Of a stretch of DNA of 57,377 nucleotides, positions 20,601 through 28,754 are shown piece by piece; the first letter of the stretch is position 1, and each line of letters opens with the position of its first letter. Both the position numbers and the translations under genes were made by a program. This stretch comes from Deltaproteobacteria bacterium (GTDB taxonomy: Bacteria; Desulfobacterota; Desulfobulbia; Desulfobulbales; Desulfurivibrionaceae): positions 18,395 through 75,771 of the forward strand of contig JAJZRO010000012.1 in NCBI GenBank assembly GCA_021802645.1. Direction: 5' to 3'. The notes beneath the pieces are model-generated. The model was given only the letters and a program-made list of their open reading frames with translations, did no database searches and had not been told where the DNA came from.

Positions 20601-20963
20601 CCCGGCATGGCGCTTCAGGGAAACCAGGCTTGCCGGGTCCCAGCCCGCGTAAAAGCCCAGGCGGATCTCCTTGGCAGCGCCCGCCGTCTCCTTGGGGGCC
20701 ACCGTGGGAGAGGCTTGCAGCCAGATGGGCTTTGAGGCGCGGTGTTTGGCCGCCTCCTTCGCCTGCATGGCCTTGAGGCGGCTCTGCATCTGCTGGAGCG
20801 AGCGGGGCGGCTGCAACGTGGGCATGGTCAGGAGCGACTGGACAAAGAGCACCGAGCCGACAAAGAGGAGCACCCCGGCGAGCAGGACCACCAGGCGCAG
20901 CCGTGGCCAGCGTTTACCGCGCCGATCCTCGAAGACAAAACCATCTCGTTCGCGTTCAGCCAT
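17649..20963 (-). CDS. Tri-domain GH18-like / NodB deacetylase / GT2 polysaccharide synthase
   Basis: This 1104-residue protein has one N-terminal membrane segment (about 24-46). A GH18-like barrel follows (about 98-440), but the family's DxxDxDxE motif reads GGVIIDWAQ (205-212): the catalytic Glu is replaced. A NodB deacetylase domain spans about 475-670 (TFDDGPD 483-489; metal His in HTYTH 536-540; RPPY). A GT2 synthase comes last (DDGS at 781, DAD at 832, ED at 923, QRFRW at 960), flanked by further membrane helices. GT2 and NodB domains suggest synthesis and deacetylation of a beta-linked aminosugar polymer such as poly-N-acetylglucosamine. It leads a minus-strand group with the GH26-like lipoprotein. 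Confidence 0.93.
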   Translation of the reverse strand: MAERERDGFVFEDRRGKRWPRLRLVVLLAGVLLFVGSVLFVQSLLTMPTLQPPRSLQQMQSRLKAMQAKEAAKHRASKPIWLQASPTVAPKETAGAAKEIRLGFYAGWDPASLVSLKRHAGELTHLSPKWLTMVDGEGNLEVAADHDLRELVKSAGLIFMPRLDNLQDDTWVPEAVEGVLNGPPARREKFIRQVVARLEEAEAGGVIIDWAQIDPTYQPQVTLLLRQLATALHARDMELWLGVPMGDELRAFDLAALAPVVDRFVGMLHDENSENDEPGPIASQPWFDGWLKVVTSYGKPSQWVISLGTYGYDWAEHGDKADFISFADVMARAGRAGVNCGTAPPDGNPSFSYIEENRRHTVWFLDGVTFTNQMLTARRLGVGGIAISQLGTEDPAIWRALELPASVTDRRQLAFLRTMPAVGGPIASLGQGDFIRVEEPRNDGSRDITLGADGFIASRYVRFPSYLTVSHQGGGRNDEVAITFDDGPDPKWTPQILAILKERGIKAAFFMIGNRIEDNPDLVRQVLAEGHEIGIHTYTHPDLAKISPERARLEFNATRRLIEKITGHSTLLFRPPYNADSQPADAEGIIPVEIAQALGYLTVGHSIDPQDWERPGSDEIVERVKSGRAYGRVILLHDGGGNRSQTVEALPQIIDYLETRGDRIVPLGDLVGLSPAALMPVPAYRSPLSRLISDRGFDLLHSLEEFLWAFMIVATALVALRTLAVIWLAMRHHRREVAAAPYAPPVSVVIAAYSEEKVIAGTLVALLHSDYAGEMEILVVDDGSADRTAEEIEAVSRRDPRVRLIRQQNLGKARALRAGLAAARHEIVVTLDADTQFQPDTVRHLVAPLADPAVGAVSGHAKVGNRRTFLARCQDLEYTCGFNLDRRAYHHLNCITVVPGAVSALRLSAVQAAGGISTDTLAEDTDLTLTLHRLGYRIAYAPEAVAWTEAPEHFGALAKQRFRWAFGTLQCLWKHRDLVFSSRNRALGWFSLPSLWVFQILLVAVGPLVDAFLVAALFMGGGLRIALFVGVFLGMDLLLAALACRMEPEPMRNAWRIVPMRFVYRPLLSWVVWKSLVKAGKGAWVGWGKQERSGSVTMPASRKP

Positions 20964-21175
20964 ACACTACCCCCGGCAGGGGACTCTGTGGGATGGGGTG
21001 TTCAATGCAATCAGGATACAGCAGGAGGGGAGAGATCGTTACCCAAAAATCGACAACGACACACCACGATCATAGAGGCTGGACGACCACATTGATTTTT
21101 TTGCCGCCGAATAAAACGCATGAAGGCCAAACCTGCGCGGCTTGGCCCCAATTCTTCGGCATTCATCGTTCTGTG

Positions 21176-21252
21176 TGGTGAGCGGAGCGGGATTCGAACC
21201 CACGACCTTTAGCTCCGGAGGCTAACGCTCTATCCAGCTGAGCTACCCGCCC
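21176..21252 (-). tRNA. tRNA-Arg (anticodon CCG)
   Basis: The minus strand folds into a full cloverleaf: acceptor GGGCGGG pairing (with two G-U pairs) to TCCGCTC, D arm GCTC/GAGC, anticodon arm TTAGC/GCTAA with loop CTCCGGA, and T arm GTGGG/CCCGC with TTCGAAT loop. Anticodon CCG reads the Arg codon CGG. The 3' CCA is encoded (21176-21178). It stands alone between the polysaccharide synthase gene and tilS. Confidence 0.97.
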
Positions 21253-21310
21253 AAATACCTTAATTTTGCTGGCCCTTCAATACCATGAATCGCCCCATCC
21301 GTAAAGAGAT

Positions 21311-22714
21311 TTATCGGGGCTGCAAGGTCAGGCGCACCAGTGCCGCGGTTGTTTCGGTCACCCTGACGGCCTCGTCGATGCGCAGGCCGGCCAGGGCGAT
21401 GATCCTGCCGTCGGCCGCCTCCACCACCGGCACCCGCCACCGCTCTGGCGCCGGAATCTTGCGGTCGGTGAGAAAATCGGAGAGCTTGCGGCGGCCCGGT
21501 GCCCCCAAGGGATGGAAGCGGTCGCCCGGCCGCGGGCTGCGCACCAGCAGGGGAAAGGCCACCGCAGCCGCATCGAGCCACAGGACGCCTGGTTCGGGAG
21601 CCACCGATGCCGGAGATTCCAGCCGCTCCACCGACAAGAGCGCCCCGATCGCCGGCAGCTCGTAGCGGCCTGGCGCCGGGACCGCCACCTGGAAAGGAGC
21701 CGGTGGCGCCAGCAGATCGCCGCGCCGACGGACCCGGCCCTGGGGGTGGGCAAAGCAGAGCACCCTGCCCTGCCGCCAGACCCGCAGTCCGTGGGCCAGA
21801 TGCAGCCGGCCTGGTTCGGCGGCCGCAGCCAGCCGCAGCAGTTGTTCGATCAGCCGGAAGCTGGGGATGCTGCCGCAGCGGACCACCGCCTGCTCCAGCA
21901 GCCGGCGCTGGATCGCCTTGGGCTGGGCGAGCAGCGCGGCACAGGAAAACCGCAGTTCCGCCTGCTCTGCCGCCGCCACCTTCTCCCACGCCGCCGCAGT
22001 CAGCGTTTCGAGCAAGACCTCCTCGTCCGCCAGCACCGTGGCGGTCTGGCGCAGGGTCTGGCGAATGCTGGGATTGCAGTGGGCCTCCAGCCAGGGCAGG
22101 AGGTCGAGCCGCACCCGGTTGCGGAGATAGCGGCGGTCGAGATTGGAGCTGTCCTGGCAGCAGGCGAGGTGGCGCTCTTGCAGATAGGCGAGCACCTCCG
22201 CCTTGGGGATGGTCAGCAAGGGCCGGATGATCTCGCCACTCCGCGCGGCCATGCCACCCAACCCCTTGCGGCCGGTACCGCGGACCAGGCGCAGCAGCAG
22301 TTCCTCGGCCTGATCGTCGGCAGTGTGGCCCACCGCGATGCGGCTGGCGCCGTGGCGGGCCGCCACTTCCCGCAGGAAACGGTAGCGCAGCTCGCGGCCC
22401 GCGTGTTCGAGCGACAGCCCGGCGGCCTTGGCGTGCTGCCGCACCGGCAGTTTGCCGATCTCGCAGGCCAGGCCCGCCGCAGTCGCGGTCTCGCGGACCA
22501 ATTGCGCTTCGGCCTCGGTCTCGGTCGGCCGCAGGCCGTGGTCGGCATAGGCGGCGATCAGGGTGAGCCGCAGCCTGGCGGCCAGGGCCAGGAGCAGGTA
22601 CCACAAGGCCAGGGAATCCGGGCCGGCCGAAAGGCCGACCACCACCGTCTCTCCTGTGGCCAGCAATTTCTCGGCCGCGATGAGCTTTTCGATCTTTTTT
22701 TCTAGCGGATGCAT
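21311..22714 (-). CDS. tilS: tRNA(Ile)-lysidine synthase TilS
   Basis: The product (467 residues from the ATG at MHPLEKKIEKL) has the PP-loop GLSAGPDSLA, the downstream HTADDQAEELLLRLVRG and RPLLTIPKAEV segments of the TilS family, and a C-terminal substrate-binding part with DRFHPLGAPGRRKLSDFL. It lysidinylates C34 of the AUA-reading tRNA-Ile using ATP. The PP-loop has Ala where many members have Gly (SGGxDS). An in-frame ATG six codons upstream (22732) is an alternative start; neither has a strong ribosome-binding site. It is divergent from galU across about 100 nt. Confidence 0.95.
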   Translation of the reverse strand: MHPLEKKIEKLIAAEKLLATGETVVVGLSAGPDSLALWYLLLALAARLRLTLIAAYADHGLRPTETEAEAQLVRETATAAGLACEIGKLPVRQHAKAAGLSLEHAGRELRYRFLREVAARHGASRIAVGHTADDQAEELLLRLVRGTGRKGLGGMAARSGEIIRPLLTIPKAEVLAYLQERHLACCQDSSNLDRRYLRNRVRLDLLPWLEAHCNPSIRQTLRQTATVLADEEVLLETLTAAAWEKVAAAEQAELRFSCAALLAQPKAIQRRLLEQAVVRCGSIPSFRLIEQLLRLAAAAEPGRLHLAHGLRVWRQGRVLCFAHPQGRVRRRGDLLAPPAPFQVAVPAPGRYELPAIGALLSVERLESPASVAPEPGVLWLDAAAVAFPLLVRSPRPGDRFHPLGAPGRRKLSDFLTDRKIPAPERWRVPVVEAADGRIIALAGLRIDEAVRVTETTAALVRLTLQPR

Positions 22715-22814
22715 GGTAAAATAGCTCGCCATTCGCAGGTTGTGGTTTTACGAAGATACTATACCGGAAACGCGGTGCTTTTCCCGCACAAATGCCAGGC
22801 CGAGGTGTTCCTCC

Positions 22815-23684
22815 ATGAAAGTACGCAAGGCTGTCATCCCGGTTGCCGGTCTCGGCACCCGCTTCCTGCCGGCCAGCAAGGCGATCCCCAAGGAGATGCT
22901 CACCATCGTCGACCGCCCCACCATCCAGTACATCGTCGAGGAGGTGGTGGCCTCGGGCATCGAGGTGATCGTCTTCATCACCAGCCAGGGCAAATCGGCC
23001 ATCGAGAACCACTTCGACTACGACTTCCAGCTCGACACCCTGCTGCGCCAGAAGAACAAGATCGAACTCTGCGAGGAGATCTGCCACATCTCCAACCTGA
23101 TCGACATCATCTCGGTCCGCCAGAAAAAGCCGCTGGGGCTGGGCCACGCCATCTGGAGCGCCCGCAACGTCATCGGCAACGAGCCCTTCCTGGTGCTGTT
23201 GGGCGACGACCTGGTCCTCTCCGACACCCCCTGCTGCCAGCAGATGCTCGACCTCTACGACGAGTTCCAGGAGTCGATCATCGCCATCCAGCAGGTACCC
23301 GACGTGGAGACCCACCTCTACGGCATCATCGAGGGCGAGAGCGTCCGCGCCGGCATCCACCGGGTGGAGCGGCTGATGGAGAAACCGGCCCCCGGCACCA
23401 CCGACTCCAACCGCGCCATCATCGGCCGCTACCTGCTCCACCCCGACATCTTCGACCTGCTGGAGCAGACCACGCCGGGCCACGGCGGCGAAATTCAGCT
23501 CACCGACGCGCTCCAGGCCCTGGCCAAGAAGCGGGCCATGTACGCCTACGAGTTCCAGGGCACCCGCTTCGATGCCGGCGACAAGCTCGGCTACCTCAAG
23601 GCGATCGTCGCCTTTGCCCTGCGCCACCCAACGCTCTCGGGCGACTTCAAGCAGCACCTCAAGAAGGTCTGCGCCACGCTGTAA
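22815..23684 (+). CDS. galU: UTP--glucose-1-phosphate uridylyltransferase
   Basis: The 289-residue protein starts MKVRKAVIPVAGLGTRFLPA, the nucleotidyltransferase signature with the Gly-rich UTP loop and Lys/Arg contacts, and continues with PKEML, DRPTIQYIVEE, GLGHAIW and LLGDDLV. These are the standard GalU motifs, and the length is typical. It makes UDP-glucose for surface glycans. The start is set by GAGGTG upstream. No operon partner is evident on either side. Confidence 0.96.
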   Translation: MKVRKAVIPVAGLGTRFLPASKAIPKEMLTIVDRPTIQYIVEEVVASGIEVIVFITSQGKSAIENHFDYDFQLDTLLRQKNKIELCEEICHISNLIDIISVRQKKPLGLGHAIWSARNVIGNEPFLVLLGDDLVLSDTPCCQQMLDLYDEFQESIIAIQQVPDVETHLYGIIEGESVRAGIHRVERLMEKPAPGTTDSNRAIIGRYLLHPDIFDLLEQTTPGHGGEIQLTDALQALAKKRAMYAYEFQGTRFDAGDKLGYLKAIVAFALRHPTLSGDFKQHLKKVCATL

Positions 23685-23854
23685 CCAATGCCACGACGCT
23701 GCGTTCTTTTCCCATTTCACGCCGCCGAGCACCGCAGGGCAGGCCGGATCAAGCGCGAGAGGTAAGCGGAGCCGCATAGTGGCGGAGACTCCGACTGTCT
23801 GAGGGCGCCAGCCCGAGTTCCGCAGCGCCCGGCCTGATCGAGGAGCACAGGGTA

Positions 23855-23871
23855 TCCCGCCTTCGGCGGGA
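23855..23871. repeat. Perfect short hairpin TCCCGCC/GGCGGGA
   Basis: A 7-bp perfect stem (TCCCGCC at 23855-23861, GGCGGGA at 23865-23871) closes over TTC. There is no following U-run, so a simple terminator is unlikely; it is probably part of an extragenic repeat. Confidence 0.6.
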
Positions 23872-23897
23872 CAAGTGATCGGGTGCCCTTTCTTTTG

Positions 23898-23948
23898 GTT
23901 CGTTTTCTTTGCACCCTGCGGGCATAAAGGCACGCAAAGAAAATGAAC
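23898..23948. repeat. Inverted repeat with 15-nt arms upstream of priA
   Basis: GTTCGTTTTCTTTGC (23898-23912) is complementary, apart from one G-T position, to GCAAAGAAAATGAAC (23934-23948), with a 21-nt loop. The arms are unusually AT-rich for this region. It may be an extragenic mobile repeat or mRNA stem; no copy was seen elsewhere in the window. Confidence 0.6.
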
Positions 23949-24021
23949 AAAAACATGTCATCCTAAAAAATCCACAGACACTTTCTACGGGGTACGGCAC
24001 CAGAAAAGGCGCAACATCATC

Positions 24022-26472
24022 ATGCCTCCCTCTCCCACCACATACCTCGAAGTGGCGGTGGCCGCCCCCATCCACCAGACCCTCACCTATGCCCCGCCGC
24101 CGGACACCCCGCCGCTCAGCCCAGGCCAGCGGCTGCTGGTGCCGCTCGGCAACCGCCAGGTCACCGGCTATCTGTTGGGCTTTGTCGATTCACTGCCTGA
24201 TGGCATGACCGCCAAGCCGGCCCGCGCGGTGCTCGACCCGGCCCCGCTCTTCCCGGCCACCATGATCCCCTTCTTCCGCTGGATCAGCCGCTACTACCAC
24301 CACCCGCTGGGGGAGGTGATCAAGACCGCCCTGCCCGGCGGCCTCACCCAACAGAGCAAACGCCAGCTCGTTCTCTCCGCCGAAGGCCGCACTCCGCTGG
24401 CCGCATATCGCGCCGAACATGGCGGACCGGAATGGCTTAACGACCTGCTCGCCAGCGGCAGCCTCACCCCGGCGGCCACCGCCAAGGCGCTGACGGGCGG
24501 TGACAAAAAAAATCTCGGCCTGTGGCAGCGCGAGGGCTGGCTCACCCTGGACACCATCCTCTCCGAGGACCGCAGCCGGGCCAAGAGCGAGATGGTGGTC
24601 AGCCTGCTGCCGGCCGCCGGCAATCCGGCGGCCACCCTCAAACCCTCGGAGCAGAAGACCCTCGACCTGCTCAACTCCTTGGCCGGCGAGGAGCAACGCC
24701 CCGTCCCGCGGCGCGAGCTGACCAGGGAGTATGCCGGCGCCGGCGCGGCCCTCAAGGGGCTGGCCGAAAAGGGGTTGGTGGCGCTTACAGAACGCCGGGT
24801 CTTCCGCGACCCCTTTGGCGAGCCGCCCCCCTTCTTCCCACCGCCCGCCCAGCTCACGGAAGAACAGCAGACTGCGCTGGCCGCCATCCAGCCCGAGATC
24901 GAGGCCCACCGCTTTGCCCCCTTCCTGCTCCACGGGGTGACCGGCAGCGGCAAGACCGAGGTCTATCTCCGCGCCGCCGCCGCCACCCTGGCCCAGGGCC
25001 GCCAGGTGCTGGTGCTGGTGCCGGAGATCGCCCTGGCCACCCAGTTGGAGGCCCATTTCTATTCGCGCTTCGGCGACCAGGTGGCCCTGATCCACAGCGG
25101 CCTCAAGAGCGGCGAGCGTTTCGATCAGTGGAGCCGCATCGCCAACGACGAGGCGAAGGTGGTGATCGGCGCCCGCTCCGCGATCTTCGCCCCGCTGCCC
25201 GATCCGGGGCTCCTCATCGTCGACGAGGAGCACGACTCCGCCTACAAGCAGGAGGATGGCCTGCGCTACCACGGCCGCGACCTGGCCCTGCTGCGCGGCA
25301 GCATGCAACAGGCGGTGGTGCTACTCGGCTCCGCCACCCCGGCCATCACCACCTTTCATCAGGCGCAGAGCGGCAAATTCCGGCTGCTCACCCTGGCCAA
25401 GCGGGTGGAGGAGCGCTCCCTGCCCGAGGTTTCGATCGTCGACCTCCAGGCGATCAAAACCGTCTCCGGCCGGCCGCCGCTCTTCTCGCCGCAGCTCACC
25501 CAGGCCCTGCGCCAAAACTTCGCCGCCGGCCAGCAATCCCTTCTCTTTCTCAATCGCCGCGGCTTTGCCAACCTGATGCTCTGCCAGGAGTGCGGCCAGA
25601 CCATGCAGTGCCGCCACTGCCAGGTGAGCCTCACCTACCACAAGGGGCGGCGGGAGCTGCTCTGCCATTACTGCGGCTTTGCCTCGCGGGCCGACATCGT
25701 CTGCCCCAACTGCCGCTCGGGCGCGCTGGTGCCGGTCGGATTCGGCACCGAGCGGATCGAGGCGGAGCTGGCAAACCTGCTGCCCAAGGCGCGAATCGCC
25801 CGGCTCGACCGCGATGCCACCCAGAACCGCCACGACTACCTGACGATCCTCAAGGGGGTGCATGAGGGCGCCATCGACATCCTGGTCGGCACCCAGATGA
25901 TCACCAAGGGCCACCACTTCCCGCGGGTCACCCTGGTGGGCATCGTCTGGGCCGACGCCGGCCTGGGCATCCCCGATTTCCGTTCCGGCGAGCGCACCTT
26001 CCAGCTGCTGGCCCAGGTCACCGGCCGCGCCGGCCGCGGGGAGCAGCCGGGGCGCGTCATCGTCCAGACCCACCAGCCGCAGCACTACAGCGTGGCCCTG
26101 GCCCAGGCCCACGACTACCAAAGCCTCTACGCCAAGGAAATCAGCCTCCGGCAGCGGCTGGGCTACCCGCCCTTTTCGCGGCTCATCAACCTGCGGCTCG
26201 AAGGCGAGGCCGAGGAGCAGGTGCGGGCCGTGGCGGCAGAACTCGGCAAGGCCGCCAGAAAAAAGGCGGCCGGCAAGGTCGAGGTGCTGGGGCCGGTACC
26301 GGCGCCGCTGGCCAAGCTCCGCAACCACTACCGCTGGCAGTTGCTGCTCAAAGCCGCCACGATCGAGGCCCTGCACAGCCTCTGCCAGCAGCTCGTCGAG
26401 CACTATCCGCAGCTTGGCGGCAGCGCGGCGGTCAAATTGTCGCTGGACGTTGATCCGGAAAATATGTTATAG
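24022..26472 (+). CDS. priA: Primosomal replication restart helicase PriA
   Basis: The 816-residue protein has an N-terminal DNA 3'-end-binding region, a helicase core with Walker A GVTGSGKTEVY and DEEH box VDEEHDSAYKQ, and the PriA zinc region with four CxxC-type pairs (CQECGQTMQCRHC, LCHYCG, IVCPNC). The motif RDATQNRHD and the GRAGRG arginine-finger motif follow. It reloads the replisome at stalled forks. It is longer than the about 730 residues of E. coli PriA, mostly in the N-terminal half. It is followed by def after 54 nt on the same strand; priA-def-fmt is a common bacterial gene order. Confidence 0.96.
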   Translation: MPPSPTTYLEVAVAAPIHQTLTYAPPPDTPPLSPGQRLLVPLGNRQVTGYLLGFVDSLPDGMTAKPARAVLDPAPLFPATMIPFFRWISRYYHHPLGEVIKTALPGGLTQQSKRQLVLSAEGRTPLAAYRAEHGGPEWLNDLLASGSLTPAATAKALTGGDKKNLGLWQREGWLTLDTILSEDRSRAKSEMVVSLLPAAGNPAATLKPSEQKTLDLLNSLAGEEQRPVPRRELTREYAGAGAALKGLAEKGLVALTERRVFRDPFGEPPPFFPPPAQLTEEQQTALAAIQPEIEAHRFAPFLLHGVTGSGKTEVYLRAAAATLAQGRQVLVLVPEIALATQLEAHFYSRFGDQVALIHSGLKSGERFDQWSRIANDEAKVVIGARSAIFAPLPDPGLLIVDEEHDSAYKQEDGLRYHGRDLALLRGSMQQAVVLLGSATPAITTFHQAQSGKFRLLTLAKRVEERSLPEVSIVDLQAIKTVSGRPPLFSPQLTQALRQNFAAGQQSLLFLNRRGFANLMLCQECGQTMQCRHCQVSLTYHKGRRELLCHYCGFASRADIVCPNCRSGALVPVGFGTERIEAELANLLPKARIARLDRDATQNRHDYLTILKGVHEGAIDILVGTQMITKGHHFPRVTLVGIVWADAGLGIPDFRSGERTFQLLAQVTGRAGRGEQPGRVIVQTHQPQHYSVALAQAHDYQSLYAKEISLRQRLGYPPFSRLINLRLEGEAEEQVRAVAAELGKAARKKAAGKVEVLGPVPAPLAKLRNHYRWQLLLKAATIEALHSLCQQLVEHYPQLGGSAAVKLSLDVDPENML

Positions 26473-26526
26473 ATTCGATATCATTCATGATCTTTCCCTG
26501 CCAACCCCAACGCTTCGCATAACGCC

Positions 26527-27057
26527 ATGGCCATCCGTCCCATTGTCAAATACCCCGTCATGAGCCTCAAGGAGGTGGCCAAGCCGGTCACCGACTTCGG
26601 CCCCGACCTCGAAGCCCTGGTGGCCGACATGGCCGAAACCATGTACGCCGCGCCCGGCGTGGGCCTGGCCGCCCCCCAGATCGCGGTGCCGCTCCAGCTC
26701 TGCGTCATCGACATCAGCCCCAAGGATCAGCCGCGCGACCTCATCGTGCTCGCCAACCCCCAGATCGTCAAGGGTGAGGGCGCGGAGGTGGATGAGGAGG
26801 GCTGTCTCAGCGTGCGGGAGTATTCCGCCGACGTCAAGCGCTTCGAGCGCGTCTGGGTCACGGCCCAGGATATCAAGGGCCAGCCCATGGAATTCATGGC
26901 CGAGGGTTTCTACGCCCGGGTGATCCAGCACGAACTCGACCACCTGCAAGGCACCCTCTTCATCGACCGCTTGAGCTCCCTCAAACGCTCGCTCTACAAG
27001 AAAAAGCTCAAGAAGATCCTGCAGGAGGAAGAGCGGCGGGCGCAGGAAAAGGATTAG
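26527..27057 (+). CDS. def: Peptide deformylase
   Basis: The 176-residue protein carries all three family motifs: GVGLAAPQI, EGCLSV (metal-binding Cys) and QHELDHLQG (HExxH metal site and catalytic Glu). It removes the formyl group from nascent N-terminal methionine. The next gene, fmt, begins 3 nt after its stop, so formylation and deformylation genes are coupled. Confidence 0.97.
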   Translation: MAIRPIVKYPVMSLKEVAKPVTDFGPDLEALVADMAETMYAAPGVGLAAPQIAVPLQLCVIDISPKDQPRDLIVLANPQIVKGEGAEVDEEGCLSVREYSADVKRFERVWVTAQDIKGQPMEFMAEGFYARVIQHELDHLQGTLFIDRLSSLKRSLYKKKLKKILQEEERRAQEKD

Positions 27058-27060
27058 GAG

Positions 27061-28005
27061 ATGAGCGTTCCCTACCGCATCGTCTTCATGGGCACCCCGG
27101 AGTTCGCGGTGCCGTCGCTCCAGGCGCTCATCGACCACGGCGAAAACGTGGTGGCGGTGGTGAGCCAGCCGGACCGCCCCAAAGGCCGCGGCCGCAAGCT
27201 CGCCCCCACCCCGGTGAAGGAGGTGGCCCTGGCCCACGGTATCCCGGTCTTGCAGCCCACCAAGATCAGGACCCCTGAGTTTCTCGAAGAGATGCGGGCC
27301 TTCAATGCCGACCTCTTCGTGGTCACCGCCTACGGCCGCATCCTGCCGGGGCCGCTTCTGAACCTGCCGCCTTTGGGCACCATCAACGTCCACGGCTCGC
27401 TGCTGCCCAAGTACCGGGGAGCGGCGCCGGTACAGTGGGCGATCCTCCGCGGCGAGTCGGAGACCGGCATCACCATCATGCAGATGGACGAGGGCATGGA
27501 TACCGGCGACATCCTGCTGCCCCGTAGCATGGCGATCACTCCGGAGGACACCGCCGCCACCCTGGCGGTCAAGATGGCGGCCCTGGGCGGCCAGGCGCTG
27601 GTCGAGGCCCTGGAGCTGCTCAAGGCAGGCACGCTGCCCCGCCAGCAGCAGGACGATAGCAAGGCCACCGATGCGCCGTTGCTCACCAAGGAGATGGGCG
27701 CCATCGACTGGTCCAAGTCGGCGCAGGAATTGAGCTGCCAGCTCCGCGGTCTCGACCCGTGGCCCACGGCCCATGGCTCGCTCAACAACGAGATTATCCG
27801 GCTCTTTGCGCCGGTGGTGGTGGAGGCGACGGTGGCCGAACCACCCGGCACCGTGATCCGCGCCGACAAGGCCGGCCTCTTGGTCGCCACCGGCAAGGGC
27901 CTGCTGCAGGTGGGCGAACTCCAGCGCGAAGGGGGCAAACGGTTGCCGGCTGCCGACTTTCTGCGCGGCCATCCCCTCACCCCCGGCAGCCGCTTCACGC
28001 CATGA
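27061..28005 (+). CDS. fmt: Methionyl-tRNA formyltransferase
   Basis: The 314-residue protein has the formyltransferase core VFMGTPEFAVPSL, the catalytic Asn-His region INVHGSLLPKYRGAAP, and ITIMQMDEGMDTGDIL, with a C-terminal tRNA-binding OB-like part. Length matches E. coli Fmt. It formylates initiator Met-tRNA. Its TGA overlaps the ATG of the next gene. Confidence 0.97.
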   Translation: MSVPYRIVFMGTPEFAVPSLQALIDHGENVVAVVSQPDRPKGRGRKLAPTPVKEVALAHGIPVLQPTKIRTPEFLEEMRAFNADLFVVTAYGRILPGPLLNLPPLGTINVHGSLLPKYRGAAPVQWAILRGESETGITIMQMDEGMDTGDILLPRSMAITPEDTAATLAVKMAALGGQALVEALELLKAGTLPRQQQDDSKATDAPLLTKEMGAIDWSKSAQELSCQLRGLDPWPTAHGSLNNEIIRLFAPVVVEATVAEPPGTVIRADKAGLLVATGKGLLQVGELQREGGKRLPAADFLRGHPLTPGSRFTP

Positions 28006-28754
28006 CCCGCTTTCTCAAACACCATCTCTTCTGGCTGCTGCTGATCCTGGCCGTGATCGGCATCCCCATCGGCCTGGTCGTCTGGCAGAAGGGGCTGCTC
28101 TACGACACCCTCTTCCACCTCGAGAACGCGCGCCAGCAGGGCGAAGTGCTCCGGGCCGCCATCCGCGACCACCGCCTCCTCGCTCCGCTCCTCTTCATCA
28201 CTCTCCAGGTTCTCCAGGTGGTCATCGCCCCCATTCCTGGCGAAGCCAGCGGGGTGCTGGGCGGCTATCTCTTCGGCGGCTGGGTCAGCTTTGCCTATTC
28301 CACCATCGGCCTCACCCTCGGTTCGTGGCTTGCCTTTGCCATCGGCCGCCTCCTGAGCGATATGGTGCGCCGCCGCCTGGAGCAGGCGAAGATCTACCAG
28401 CAGTTCAACCATCTGGTCGCCAAAGGCGATTTCGTCATCCCCTTTGTCCTCTTCCTGCTGCCCGGTTTTCCCAAGGATGCCCTTTCCTACCTCCTGGGGT
28501 TGAGCCACATGCCGCTGCCGGTCTTTCTCTTCATCACCGCCATCGGCCGCATGCCTGGCACCCTGCTCCTCTCCTTCCAGGGGGCGGAGTTGCAGAGCGG
28601 CAATTACCTGCGTCTGGCCATCCTGCTGCTCATTACGGCCGCCATCGCGGTGCCCAGCTACCTCTACCGCCACCGGATTCTGCGCCGCATCAGCAAATCC
28701 CCGGCCAAGGGCGGCGACGGCGCGGATTTCTGCCAGGTGAACCAGGATGAGTGA
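28002..28754 (+). CDS. VTT-domain (TVP38/DedA-type) membrane protein
   Basis: The 250-residue protein has an N-terminal membrane helix (FLKHHLFWLLLILAVIGIP) and the VTT core: APIPGEASGVLGGYLFG, a re-entrant half, then FVLFLLPGFPKDALSYLLG, a family hallmark, and two further helices. VTT proteins act in lipid or small-molecule movement across membranes; the substrate is not known here. It overlaps fmt by 4 nt and larC by 8 nt, so it is translated within the same operon. Confidence 0.9.
   Translation: MTRFLKHHLFWLLLILAVIGIPIGLVVWQKGLLYDTLFHLENARQQGEVLRAAIRDHRLLAPLLFITLQVLQVVIAPIPGEASGVLGGYLFGGWVSFAYSTIGLTLGSWLAFAIGRLLSDMVRRRLEQAKIYQQFNHLVAKGDFVIPFVLFLLPGFPKDALSYLLGLSHMPLPVFLFITAIGRMPGTLLLSFQGAELQSGNYLRLAILLLITAAIAVPSYLYRHRILRRISKSPAKGGDGADFCQVNQDE

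Larger units (their letters stand above)
23685..24021. other. Intergenic region galU-priA carrying structured repeats
   Basis: No gene is supported in this 337-nt interval. It contains two inverted repeats described separately and a GC-rich stretch before them. The text around GGGTGCCCTTTCTTTTGG resembles structured extragenic repeats often seen between genes in Proteobacteria. Short open frames on either strand are low-complexity and lack start signals. Confidence 0.5.

Noticed and set aside
21243-23933. 896-codon frame spanning tilS, the intergenic gap and galU antisense
   Set aside because: It covers two well-recognised genes in other frames; its translation is repetitive and matches nothing.
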